Notes: a model not told the origin generated them from the letters alone. A DNA stretch of 12,693 nucleotides from Planctomycetales bacterium (GCA_030642005.1 DAOWOP010000069.1:1-12693), one strand, 5' to 3'. Positions 1 through 6,181 are shown, counted from the first letter of the stretch. Translations and numbers: made by a program.

Positions 1-1128
1 CACGCTCACACTAAAAACATCAAGGTTTATCTTTTCGGGTTTCACTTTCCGGTCAATGCGCTGCCGTTGATTGTCTATCCGGAAACAATAGCCCCTAATT
101 GTGATCCGGCGAATGTGCCCGAATTCGTATCCGGCTACGGCGACAAGAAGGGCGAGCATGACGTTCAATATCTTCTCGGCAACTACTTTTCCTGCCTGTC
201 TCATCCCAGGACGAGAGAATTCTGGAAAGACTATGTTGATGAGATGGTTTCGATGTATCCGGAGATTGACGGACTGGTTATCGGCGGCGCCGAGGGCGTC
301 GACAGGCACGACAGGGGACCACATCGCGTATGTGAATGCTCAAAGTGTCAGGGCATGAAGAATATCCAGAGGCTCCTGGCCGAGACATTCAACGTCATTT
401 ATCAGGCGGCCATGTCTCGCAAGCCGGGCCTGGAAATCATCGTGGTAGACAGGCCGGAGTACGGTTTCCTGTGGAAGCATGTGGAGCGACAGGGTTACGA
501 CAATGTCGGCATCTACTACTGGTGCTGCCGGTATCCCAGATACCTAAGCGGCTTTGCAGGTCGGCGGAAAGAACATTGGGACTTCATGGATGATGCCTGG
601 GTTATGGGTAAATTCGGTGGCGTGGGACATTTACCTAAGCTGATCAAGGCTGCAAGAAAGCACAAAGCCGGACTCGTGAACATGACCTACTGGAACAAAG
701 AGGTGGAAATCGCCTATGCGGCAATGTCCGAGTTCTCGTGGGATCCCGATCTCACTTTCGAGCAGTTCGGCGAACTATACACAATAAAGACCTTCAGAAG
801 AAAACATAGCCAGACATCCCGCGCTGTAGCGCTCTTTGCAAAGATAATGGACAAAGTGGAGAACCCGTTATATTTCTTCTCTTTCAAAGATGACGACCTT
901 CCTGCGGTAATGGAAGATTTCAAGGAACTCGAGAGCCTGATTCCGGAGATACTCGATAATTCAGGAACATTTAACTTGAGAAGATTCCTGGATGCATTTG
1001 TAAAAGAATTTGAAAAGGGGTTGAAATACAAAAACCTGGCCGGATGTACGGACGCTTCCGTACTGGTGAACGAGGACTGTTACCGGAGGCACAACGAAGA
1101 CGACGTAAAGTTCTTTTCAGTATCGTGA
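1..1128 (+). CDS. Glycoside-hydrolase-like TIM-barrel protein, C-terminal part (5' truncated by window)
   Basis: The frame is open from base 1 and ends at TGA 1126-1128, so the start lies outside the window and only about 375 residues are visible. The sequence reads like the C-terminal half of a secreted or cytoplasmic polysaccharide-active TIM-barrel protein of the DUF4838/GH20-like type. A strand ending in IDGLVIGGAEG is followed by a Cys cluster CECSKC, which in related proteins precedes a helix carrying LLAETFNVIYQAA. Aromatic-rich stretches (GIYYWCCRYPRY, MTYWNKEVEIAY) fit a sugar-binding cleft. The last 130 residues are mostly helical. Catalytic residues cannot be assigned with confidence. 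It lies outside the candidate island, ending about 140 bp before the left tRNA fragment. The fold call is moderate; the enzymatic specificity is unknown. Confidence 0.5.
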   Translation, partial: HAHTKNIKVYLFGFHFPVNALPLIVYPETIAPNCDPANVPEFVSGYGDKKGEHDVQYLLGNYFSCLSHPRTREFWKDYVDEMVSMYPEIDGLVIGGAEGVDRHDRGPHRVCECSKCQGMKNIQRLLAETFNVIYQAAMSRKPGLEIIVVDRPEYGFLWKHVERQGYDNVGIYYWCCRYPRYLSGFAGRRKEHWDFMDDAWVMGKFGGVGHLPKLIKAARKHKAGLVNMTYWNKEVEIAYAAMSEFSWDPDLTFEQFGELYTIKTFRRKHSQTSRAVALFAKIMDKVENPLYFFSFKDDDLPAVMEDFKELESLIPEILDNSGTFNLRRFLDAFVKEFEKGLKYKNLAGCTDASVLVNEDCYRRHNEDDVKFFSVS

Positions 1129-1215
1129 AGAGGCACGTTATTACGTTAGAAAAACCCCTGTTTTTTTTTGGAGGAAAATCGCCGCGGTCCGCCTTCGCCA
1201 TGGCTACGGCAGGCA

Positions 1216-1300
1216 GGCGGGATTGCACTACACTCACTGCGTTCGCTCCGTGGCGCCTTCGGCGTGAACCCGCGACCTCTTGCCCCCCAGTCAAAAACGC
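1216..1300 (-). pseudogene. Decayed tRNA-Pro 3' fragment interrupted in the T-loop; candidate left attachment site
   Basis: Bases 1216-1224 (GGCGGGATT) and 1265-1294 match the intact tRNA-Pro gene at 8038-8046 and 8047-8076 in the same orientation. Only one of 39 bases differs (C at 1283, A at 8065). The match covers the T-arm, variable region and anticodon arm, then fades over 1295-1300. Between the two blocks lie exactly 40 extra bases (1225-1264) inside what would be the T-loop, ending in a CGCC-TTC-GGCG hairpin. The 5' half and the acceptor end of the tRNA are missing, so this cannot be a working tRNA. It fits the displaced tRNA 3' end left when an element integrates into a tRNA gene. Alternatively it is a dispersed tRNA-derived repeat. 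Confidence 0.7.
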
Positions 1301-1497
1301 CGCCGTTCTATCCGTTTGCCTTATAGACGCTTACGCCACCCACCACACCACCAGGTGACCAAAACGGGGATCGAAGGACTGGAATTCCCGTTATATCCCA
1401 CGTTGCATGCCTGCCGCGTCCGCATTAAATAAAATCTGCACCGATTACGCACAGGTAACGCGGATTCTATTCATCCTAGGTTCAAGTGTGTATAAAT

Positions 1498-1523
1498 GAC
1501 GGTATAAGGAGCGAAATACCGTC
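1498..1523 (+). promoter_or_regulatory. AbiEi candidate operator 1 (CGGTA-N12-TACCG)
   Basis: A perfect 8-bp inverted repeat GACGGTAT-N10-ATACCGTC ends directly at the -35 box (1524). Its core CGGTA (1500-1504), N12, TACCG (1517-1521) is repeated with the same spacing at 1556-1577. AbiEi proteins are known to repress their own promoters by binding two inverted repeats, which fits this arrangement. Confidence 0.65.
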
Positions 1524-1552
1524 TTGACAACACAGGCGGACATGTGTAATAT
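1524..1552 (+). promoter_or_regulatory. Sigma70-type promoter of abiEi
   Basis: TTGACA (1524-1529), a 17-bp spacer, and TAATAT (1547-1552) form a near-consensus promoter. Transcription would start around 1558-1560, inside the second operator, about 32 bases before the GTG start of the antitoxin gene. The spacer itself carries an ACACA-N8-TGTGT dyad (1530-1547). Confidence 0.7.
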
Positions 1553-1555
1553 CTA

Positions 1556-1577
1556 CGGTAGATAGCGAGAATTACCG
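1556..1577 (+). promoter_or_regulatory. AbiEi candidate operator 2 (CGGTA-N12-TACCG)
   Basis: CGGTA at 1556-1560 and TACCG at 1573-1577 are separated by 12 bases, identical in arms and spacing to operator 1, 56 bp centre to centre. It covers the predicted transcription start, so protein bound here should block initiation. Confidence 0.6.
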
Positions 1578-1591
1578 ATAGAAATACACAG

Positions 1592-2200
1592 GTGGCCAAT
1601 AAGACCGATAATCAGGCGAGGCTCCTGGAACTTACTCGAATGCGAGGTTCGATAAGCCCACGGGAAGCCAAGCAGGCGGGGATTCATCCCGAATACCTAC
1701 GCCGTCTCTGCGGTAAGGGGCTTCTGGTTCGCGCCGGACGAGGACTCTACCGACTGGCCGATGCCGAACTATCGGAGCACGAGGACCTGATCGAAGTCTG
1801 TGCGAGAGTACCGCATGGCGTGGTGTGCCTGCTGAGTGCCCTTAGTTTCCACGGCATCGGGACGGAACTTCCGCACGAAGTCTGGCTGGCAATCCCCGTC
1901 AAACGCAAACCACCGAAGATCGACTGGCCACCACTTCGTATCATCTATGCAACGCCTCGTCTGCACTCGCTGGCCGTGGAGCAGCACGATATCGCAGGTA
2001 GGACGATTCGTGTCTATAGCATCGCTAGAACGGTTGTGGACTGCTTCCGCTTTCGCAACAAAATCGGCCTTGATGTTGCTATTGAAGCGGCGCGTGATGT
2101 GCTTCGGCGACGACTTACCAGCGTTGACGAGATCGTTACGATTTCCCGGCAGTGCCGGGCGTTCACCGTTATTCGCCCCTACATCGAGGCAATGCTGTGA
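1592..2200 (+). CDS. abiEi: AbiEi-family antitoxin / transcriptional repressor of a type IV toxin-antitoxin system
   Basis: The 202-residue protein begins at GTG 1592; no strong Shine-Dalgarno sequence is seen. Residues about 8-60 form a winged-helix domain (SPREAKQAGIHPEYLRRLCG then GLYRL) like the N-terminal DNA-binding domain of AbiEi. The rest (PHGVVCLLSALSFHGIGTEL, then VYSIARTVVDCFRFRNKIGL) is the conserved antitoxin domain. Length and motif order match the family, so it looks intact. Known role: it represses its own operon and counteracts the AbiEii nucleotidyltransferase without binding it. The next reading frame starts inside its stop codon (GTGA overlap, 2197-2200), the standard antitoxin-toxin layout, but that toxin gene is broken. 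It may survive as a stand-alone repressor or as protection against a related AbiEii elsewhere. Confidence 0.88.
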   Translation: MANKTDNQARLLELTRMRGSISPREAKQAGIHPEYLRRLCGKGLLVRAGRGLYRLADAELSEHEDLIEVCARVPHGVVCLLSALSFHGIGTELPHEVWLAIPVKRKPPKIDWPPLRIIYATPRLHSLAVEQHDIAGRTIRVYSIARTVVDCFRFRNKIGLDVAIEAARDVLRRRLTSVDEIVTISRQCRAFTVIRPYIEAML

Positions 2201-2407
2201 CCAGAGAACTGAAGAATATCGCACACTCCGTTCAGCAACGGCTGAAAAATCTGGCCCGTCAAACCGGGCAAACTCACCGACCCACCGGCCAATTTCGCTG
2301 AGGTTGTTAATGTCCTGCGTCACTTCCTGCTGCCTCTCGCCCAAGCCATCGCCGCCGGGGAAAAATTCGCGCAAACATGGGTTGCCAGCGGGCAGTGGAA
2401 AGGCTGA
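2197..2407 (+). pseudogene. abiEii: AbiEii toxin remnant: N- and C-terminal ends joined by a large internal deletion
   Basis: The frame opening at GTG 2197 reads MTRELKNIAHSVQQRLKNLA, the conserved AbiEii N-terminus, for about 25 residues and then hits TGA 2299-2301. A second frame, shifted by one base, from about 2270 to TGA 2405-2407 reads PPANFAEVVNVLRHFLLPLA and continues to AQTWVASGQWKG, the characteristic AbiEii C-terminal end. Full AbiEii toxins are around 280-320 residues. About 200 or more codons, including the whole nucleotidyltransferase core and its catalytic aspartates, are therefore missing, and the junction (about 2257-2275) is out of frame. No active toxin can be made. Both ends remain clearly recognisable, so the loss may be recent. 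Confidence 0.85.
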
Positions 2408-2634
2408 TGTTGGGAAAGATTGACACGCGAGCCGTGCCGATGGACGGGGAGGATAATCATCATCGTCAAACGTTCATGTCTCCGCCAGCGAAAATAAGGG
2501 CTGGCGTTATTAGCGAAATTGGCTAAAAACGAAAATAAGCCCCTTTTTTGTTTTCGTCCGCAAATGACACTGGAAGCATGCCTTCTCTACATGGCCCATT
2601 GCGTGCCAGTTCGTGATTTGTTAGGCTTTGTGGC
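2408..2634. other. Intergenic stretch between abiE remnant and radical SAM gene, with two dyads
   Basis: No gene is seen. CGCCAGC (2483-2489) and GCTGGCG (2500-2506) form a perfect 7-bp stem with a 10-base loop, without a clear T-tract. ACGAAAA (2529-2535) and TTTTCGT (2551-2557) form a second dyad around a C4T6 run. The 10-mer CGAAAATAAG occurs twice (2489-2498 and 2530-2539). One dyad may be the terminator of the abiE transcript; the other could be control DNA for the next gene. Neither is certain. Confidence 0.4.
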
Positions 2635-3786
2635 ATGGCAGTCAGTGGCATGAACCTGTTCGGTACCGGCATCGAAGAAGGGCTGGCCATAGCCCGACGG
2701 GTCGATCCGAAGTACAGGCCGGTTTGGGATGGTCGAGCACCGGCAGAGCAGGCTGCGCTGGCGTGGTACTTCCTGCCGCACGGGTCGAGCAAGCCGACCT
2801 TGGGACCAATCCGGCCAAGGGTGATCAAGTGGTACTGCCCGTTTGCTGATCAGCGTGAGTTTCCTTCCGGCCATCGGTACTGCATTAACGTTTACACCGG
2901 TTGTGAGCACCAGTGCGAATACTGCTACGTGTCCGGCTATGCGAGCATGGATGCCCAGCCGAAGGAAAACTTTCCCCGCTTACTCCAAAAGGACCTCGAA
3001 GACCTGGAACGGTTCGACGTCCCGCCGGCCCCGCTGCACCTGTCGAACAGCACCGACCCGTTTCAACCGCTTGAAGTAAATTTTGGCCACGCCAGACTGG
3101 CCCTGGAGCAGGTTCTTGCCCATCGCAACCGCTTCACGACGGTTACTGTCCTTACCAAGAACCCGATGCTGGCTGTGAGCCGCAATTACATCGATCTGTT
3201 CAGTAGTCTGGTCGAGTTGCCGACCGATCATCCGCGCCGGGAGGAGTTTGCCCAAACCGGCCAGCCCGGATTCTGTATCGAAGTGAGCCTGGCGTTCTGG
3301 CGTGATGAAGCCAGGGCAGTCTACGAGCACAATGCGCCATCTGTTCAGGATCGCATCGAGGGCATCCGCGCAATCCGGGCAGCCGGCATCCCCTTGGCGC
3401 TGCGGATTGATCCGTTGTTTCCGCGATCACCGTTTGGGGAAGGTTCGATCAGGACATTGGCGGACTTCGGGCTTACCGAAGCCCAGACTTTGGACGACCT
3501 AGCCAACATGGTCCGATTCGCCAAAGAGGTTAATGCTCACTACGTGGTTTACTCGGCAGCCAAGATCGTCCAGCCCCGCAGCCGACCTTTGTCCGACACG
3601 ATGCGGGCCATGCGACAGGCGTATGAATTCCTCGCGGCTCCGCAGAGGTTAATCTTCCGTGGCGGAGCCTGGCGTCTTCCAGCCGACGTTGTCAACAGCC
3701 AGATCGTCAAGCCGTTCTTGGACGTCTGCCGGCGCGAAGGCATCCCGGCCAGACACTGTAAGCACAACCTGCTGGGAACGCTTTGA
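2635..3786 (+). CDS. Radical SAM protein of the SPL / COG1533 type
   Basis: The 383-residue protein carries the radical SAM cluster motif Cx3Cx2C at C90-x3-C94-x2-C97 (GCEHQCEYCYVSGY), which should hold a [4Fe-4S] cluster and cleave S-adenosylmethionine. LSNSTDPFQPLE (about 136-147), TVLTKNP, and GIPLALRIDPLFPRSP are conserved-looking segments of the spore-photoproduct-lyase-like family. In true SplB a Cys about 43-46 residues after the cluster donates the repair hydrogen. No Cys lies at that distance here, and two Cys sit near the C-terminus (DVCRREGIPARHC), so UV-photoproduct repair should not be assumed. The start is ATG 2635; ATG 2650 is an alternative, and neither has a strong ribosome site. 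It stands alone inside the island. Substrate unknown. Confidence 0.82.
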   Translation: MAVSGMNLFGTGIEEGLAIARRVDPKYRPVWDGRAPAEQAALAWYFLPHGSSKPTLGPIRPRVIKWYCPFADQREFPSGHRYCINVYTGCEHQCEYCYVSGYASMDAQPKENFPRLLQKDLEDLERFDVPPAPLHLSNSTDPFQPLEVNFGHARLALEQVLAHRNRFTTVTVLTKNPMLAVSRNYIDLFSSLVELPTDHPRREEFAQTGQPGFCIEVSLAFWRDEARAVYEHNAPSVQDRIEGIRAIRAAGIPLALRIDPLFPRSPFGEGSIRTLADFGLTEAQTLDDLANMVRFAKEVNAHYVVYSAAKIVQPRSRPLSDTMRAMRQAYEFLAAPQRLIFRGGAWRLPADVVNSQIVKPFLDVCRREGIPARHCKHNLLGTL

Positions 3787-3854
3787 AATCCAAGTCAACT
3801 CACAGCCTGCCGCCATCCCACTATGCCGAGATGAAGAATGCCTGAAAAGAATAG

Positions 3855-3867
3855 TCCCGATAGGGTA
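3855..3867 (+). promoter_or_regulatory. hip operator copy 1
   Basis: TCCCGATAGGGTA, with core CCCGATAGGG at 3856-3865, is the first of three copies before hipB. The core centre is 73 bp before that of the next copy. It overlaps a TATAAA (3866-3871) that could be part of a second, weaker promoter. Confidence 0.55.
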
Positions 3868-3926
3868 TAAAACAGCCTTCCAAAGGCAAAATGAAGCCAG
3901 CAACATCCTCCTGTGCTCGCTTTTTA

Positions 3927-3940
3927 TACCCGATAGGGTA
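3927..3940 (+). promoter_or_regulatory. hip operator copy 2 (perfect TACCC-GATA-GGGTA dyad)
   Basis: TACCC (3927-3931), GATA, GGGTA (3936-3940) is the only fully symmetric copy and sits just upstream of the -35 box (3950). HipB proteins bind short inverted repeats in their own promoters, so this is the probable main operator. Confidence 0.65.
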
Positions 3941-3949
3941 CAAATAAAC

Positions 3950-3981
3950 TTGACTGGATGGGCAAAGTAGCCGATTATAAT
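3950..3981 (+). promoter_or_regulatory. Probable hipBST promoter
   Basis: TTGACT (3950-3955) and a perfect TATAAT (3976-3981) are separated by 20 bp, longer than the usual 17. GATTAT at 3973-3978 would give 17 bp with a poorer -10 box. Transcription would start near 3988, between operator copies 2 and 3. This places the upstream ATG at 3958 outside the mRNA and supports ATG 4021 as the hipB start. Confidence 0.55.
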
Positions 3982-4000
3982 GGAGTGAAGTCTGGTATTA

Positions 4001-4014
4001 TACCCGATAGGACA
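4001..4014 (+). promoter_or_regulatory. hip operator copy 3
   Basis: TACCCGATAGGACA shares TTATACCCGATAGG (from 3999) with copy 2, but its right arm is degenerate. Its core centre is 74 bp after that of copy 2. It lies just after the predicted transcription start and includes the AGGA ribosome site of hipB, so bound HipB could also block early elongation. Confidence 0.55.
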
Positions 4015-4020
4015 GCAAGC

Positions 4021-4215
4021 ATGGAATTGGCCAAGGAAATTATTGAGATGCGGAAGTCGGCCGGGCTGACTCAGGCCGAGATGGCTGAGCGGGCAGGCGT
4101 GGGCTTGCGATTTGTGCGTGAGCTGGAACAGGGCAAACCTACGGCCCGGATGGACAAGGTCAACCAGGTGCTCGCGATGTTCGGCTGTGAGCTTGGCGCG
4201 AGGACGAAATCATGA
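4021..4215 (+). CDS. hipB: HipB-like HTH (XRE) antitoxin/repressor of a hipBST operon
   Basis: The 64-residue protein is nearly all helix-turn-helix. GLTQAEMAERAG and LRFVRELEQGKP form the DNA-binding helices, followed by KVNQVLAMFGCELG, as in the Y4mF/HipB antitoxin family. ATG 4021 is chosen because AGGA lies 8 bases upstream and because the promoter and operator copy 3 lie between it and the alternative in-frame ATG at 3958. That alternative would give 85 residues and has no ribosome site. Its stop overlaps the hipS start (ATGA, 4212-4215), so the two are translationally coupled. Known role in the family: represses the operon by binding operators, here the CCCGATAGGG copies. In HipBST systems HipB contributes DNA binding while HipS does the main neutralising. 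Confidence 0.85.
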   Translation: MELAKEIIEMRKSAGLTQAEMAERAGVGLRFVRELEQGKPTARMDKVNQVLAMFGCELGARTKS

Positions 4216-4541
4216 CCCGCCAGGCCGACGTGTTTTACAGCAACCGCCTGGCGGGGCGGCTCACCGAACTCGTCGACGGCGGCTACCGGTTCGCCTACGA
4301 CGAATCGTACCTGATCGACGGCAAGCCTATCTCGCTGACGCTGCCATTACAGGCTGAACCGTTCGAGTCGGAAACGTTGTTCTCATTTTTCGCCGGCCTG
4401 GTGCCCGAGGGATGGTATCTGAGGATTGTTTCACCTACCATCAAAGTGGATGAGCGTGATATCTTTGGCCTGCTGATGCACACCTGCGGCGACTGTATCG
4501 GAGCCGTCAGTCTGCGGGAGGTATCTGATAGCGATGATTGA
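4212..4541 (+). CDS. hipS: HipS-like antitoxin, equivalent to the HipA N-terminal subdomain
   Basis: The 109-residue protein matches the first N-terminal subdomain of HipA. It starts with VFYSNRLAGRL, continues with YRFAYDESYL, then PISLTLPLQ, FFAGLVPEGW and FGLLMHTCGDCIGAVSL. In ordinary HipA this is the front of one long kinase polypeptide; here it ends at TGA 4539-4541 and the kinase part begins at 4534 in another frame. In the tripartite HipBST system described from enteropathogenic E. coli, HipS neutralises the HipT kinase. Gene order, size and overlap agree with that. A frameshifted hipA is the alternative, but the clean coupled start of the next gene and its SIS motif argue for a true three-gene system. 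Confidence 0.82.
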   Translation: MTRQADVFYSNRLAGRLTELVDGGYRFAYDESYLIDGKPISLTLPLQAEPFESETLFSFFAGLVPEGWYLRIVSPTIKVDERDIFGLLMHTCGDCIGAVSLREVSDSDD

Positions 4542-5415
4542 CTACGACGCCAGAACTCTTCGAATAATGTTCGGCAAGCCGATCAGGCCGACAATCCCCA
4601 TCTCGCTGGATGAGATATCCATTGAGGCCCGGAAGTTGGCTGGCCAGCTCAGCATCTCCGGCGTACAGCCAAAACTTTCCGTGCGACTGGAAGGCAAGAA
4701 ATTGCTCCCCGTCGCCAGGGACGGACAGTTCATCCTCAAGCCGCAAACGCAGGACTTCCCCGAACTGCCGCAGAACGAATATCTCTGCATGCAGATGGGC
4801 CGGCGGTTTGGCTTGAACACCGCCCCGTGCCTGCTGCTGGAGTTAGCAGACGGATCGCCGGCGTATCTGGTGAAGCGGTTCGACCGCTTCAAGAAGGGCC
4901 GACGCATCGGGAAGTTAGCCTGTGAGGACATCCACCAGATTCTCGGCGGTCCCGACAAATACGCCGGTAGCCACGAGCAGATAGCCAAAGTCATCAAAGA
5001 GCATTGCCGCTTCGCGCCGCTGGAACTCCAGCGGCTATTCGAGATGACCATATTTAACTTCGCCATCGGCAACGGCGACGCTCACCGGAAGAACTTTTCC
5101 TTGCTGACCAGCGAGGAGGGCACCGTTGCGATAAGCCCCGCCTACGATCTCGTCTCGTCGAGGCTGGTGATTCATGAGGAAGACGGAGAACTCGCTCTAA
5201 CCGTCAACGGCAGGCAAAACCGACTGGAGCGAACTGACTTCCTGGCCTTCGCTGACCATGTGGGTATCGCCGCGGCCTATGCCGAAGGCAAGCTTGCCGA
5301 TTTGCTCGGCCTGCGTAACGAATTCACGAAGATGATAGGCGACTCGACGCTGACCACCAAACTGCGCGATAACCTTGCAAATATCGTGACAGACCGCCTA
5401 GCCCGGCTTCAATAG
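4534..5415 (+). CDS. hipT: HipT-like Ser/Thr kinase toxin
   Basis: The 293-residue protein is the kinase part of HipA without its first N-terminal subdomain. SISGVQPKLSV (from S40) is the Gly-rich loop; the SIS motif at 40-42 corresponds to the double-serine autophosphorylation motif known in HipT. K69 (FILKP) is a likely ATP-contacting lysine. RFDR is at 115-118, the catalytic loop NGDAHRKN at 180-187 (D182), and the metal-binding aspartate in YDL at 204-206 (D205). All key kinase residues seem present, so it is probably active. GGGAGG at 4515-4520 lies a little far (13 bases) before ATG 4534, which overlaps the hipS end by 8 bases. E. coli HipT phosphorylates tryptophanyl-tRNA synthetase; the target here is not known. 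Confidence 0.87.
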   Translation: MIDYDARTLRIMFGKPIRPTIPISLDEISIEARKLAGQLSISGVQPKLSVRLEGKKLLPVARDGQFILKPQTQDFPELPQNEYLCMQMGRRFGLNTAPCLLLELADGSPAYLVKRFDRFKKGRRIGKLACEDIHQILGGPDKYAGSHEQIAKVIKEHCRFAPLELQRLFEMTIFNFAIGNGDAHRKNFSLLTSEEGTVAISPAYDLVSSRLVIHEEDGELALTVNGRQNRLERTDFLAFADHVGIAAAYAEGKLADLLGLRNEFTKMIGDSTLTTKLRDNLANIVTDRLARLQ

Positions 5416-5645
5416 GTACTTCCAGGCCGATTTTCCTACTGATGCCAGCGGGAACAGTTGCGCCGTTAGGCACAGTTTGTTTTGCGCTGTCCGGTTTTTC
5501 TGAAGCAATCATTTTGCCCCCAAGGCACTGAAGGAAACGCAATGATAAAGAGGGCAAGGCAAGCGTTCCTGATGGAACCCGACGCATTGTACAGCGGTGG
5601 GAATAATTCACCGGGCGCAAAGCCGAGCGGAGCATCTGGATAGTC
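5416..5645. other. Gap between convergent hipT and the minus-strand hypothetical gene
   Basis: No gene and no strong terminator hairpin are seen, although two genes converge here. A weak GGCACAG/CTGTCC pairing with a T5 run follows at about 5468-5500. Confidence 0.35.
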
Positions 5646-6062
5646 TTAACGGTTATCGATAAAGAGAATGTTGTCCAGGAACACCAGGGCTGGCAGCTTC
5701 ATGCGTTTGGCCATCATCGTCGCGTGTTTCTGGAATTTTCTGCTGTCCTTATACTGCAGGCGTTTCAGGCCCGGCCACCTCGGCAAAACGCCCCTTCCGG
5801 CGTCACGTTTGAGAGCCGTGGCGACCACGCTGTCCAGCGGCACCTCCAGCAATAGCTCGAGGACTGCAAGGCCATGGGCTTGACGCAGATGGTGGTTATA
5901 GACACACGAGCGAAGGAAGAGGTTCAGCGACTTCCTTGCGATGCCCCACGGCTTGTCGCAACTGGGAAGCTTGTGGCGAAGGCGGTGCGTTTGCCTATCA
6001 AGCCACTTCCTGAACTCGGCCTGACTACGACGTGGGATCAGGGAGAGGTCCATCTCTCCCAT
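5646..6062 (-). CDS. Small basic hypothetical protein
   Basis: Read on the minus strand from ATG 6062 (or ATG 6053) to the stop at 5646, this gives 138 (or 135) residues. I do not recognise a named family. The sequence looks like a real protein: predicted helical, rich in Arg/Lys, no membrane segment, with motif-like stretches RRSQAEFRKWLDRQ, SCDKPWGIARKSLNLFLR, EVPLDSVVATALK and LPRWPGLKRL. The open frame continues upstream to 6533, but that part is antisense to the integrase and has no protein character. Ribosome sites are weak: GGGAG lies directly before ATG 6053. It is divergent from the integrase (139 bp between starts) and convergent with hipT. A DNA- or RNA-binding helper of the island is possible but is only inference. 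Confidence 0.55.
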   Translation of the reverse strand: MGEMDLSLIPRRSQAEFRKWLDRQTHRLRHKLPSCDKPWGIARKSLNLFLRSCVYNHHLRQAHGLAVLELLLEVPLDSVVATALKRDAGRGVLPRWPGLKRLQYKDSRKFQKHATMMAKRMKLPALVFLDNILFIDNR

Positions 6063-6158
6063 GAACGTGAGGACGACTTGCCTTGTGCCCTTGGGTTGGC
6101 CGCGAAGTGCACTGATCCCTATGGCCGAGTTGGCCTCAGTGTCATGGACGACAGACTG

Positions 6159-6181
6159 GGTTAGGGCTATAGGCCCCAACC
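6159..6181 (+). promoter_or_regulatory. Hairpin in the integrase leader
   Basis: GGTTAGGG (6159-6166) and CCCCAACC (6174-6181) can pair with one mismatch around a 7-base loop, ending 20 bases before the integrase ATG. It could be an operator or a leader hairpin; nothing shows which. Confidence 0.35.

Larger units (their letters stand above)
1129..1591. other. 463-bp intergenic stretch: island left edge and abiE control region
   Basis: No convincing gene is present. From left to right the stretch holds a T-rich run near 1160, GC-rich imperfect palindromes (1188-1264), the tRNA-Pro-like fragment split by a 40-base insertion (1216-1300), and the AbiE promoter with two operators (1498-1577). Short open frames here are low in quality and overlap the palindromes. 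Bases 1301-1490 show nothing recognisable. Confidence 0.7.

Noticed and set aside
1353..1361. AGGTGACCA shared with 7675-7683 as alternative island ends
   Set aside because: A single 9-mer match is expected fairly often by chance; the 39-base tRNA repeat is much stronger evidence for the ends.
1769..2374. Minus-strand open frame across abiEi and the abiEii remnant
   Set aside because: It spans a deletion junction and is antisense to a well-conserved antitoxin; no protein motifs.
4212..5415. hipS and hipT as one hipA broken by a frameshift
   Set aside because: Each has its own start, an 8-base coupled overlap, family-typical size and a HipT-type SIS motif. A frameshift cannot be fully excluded without a tree.
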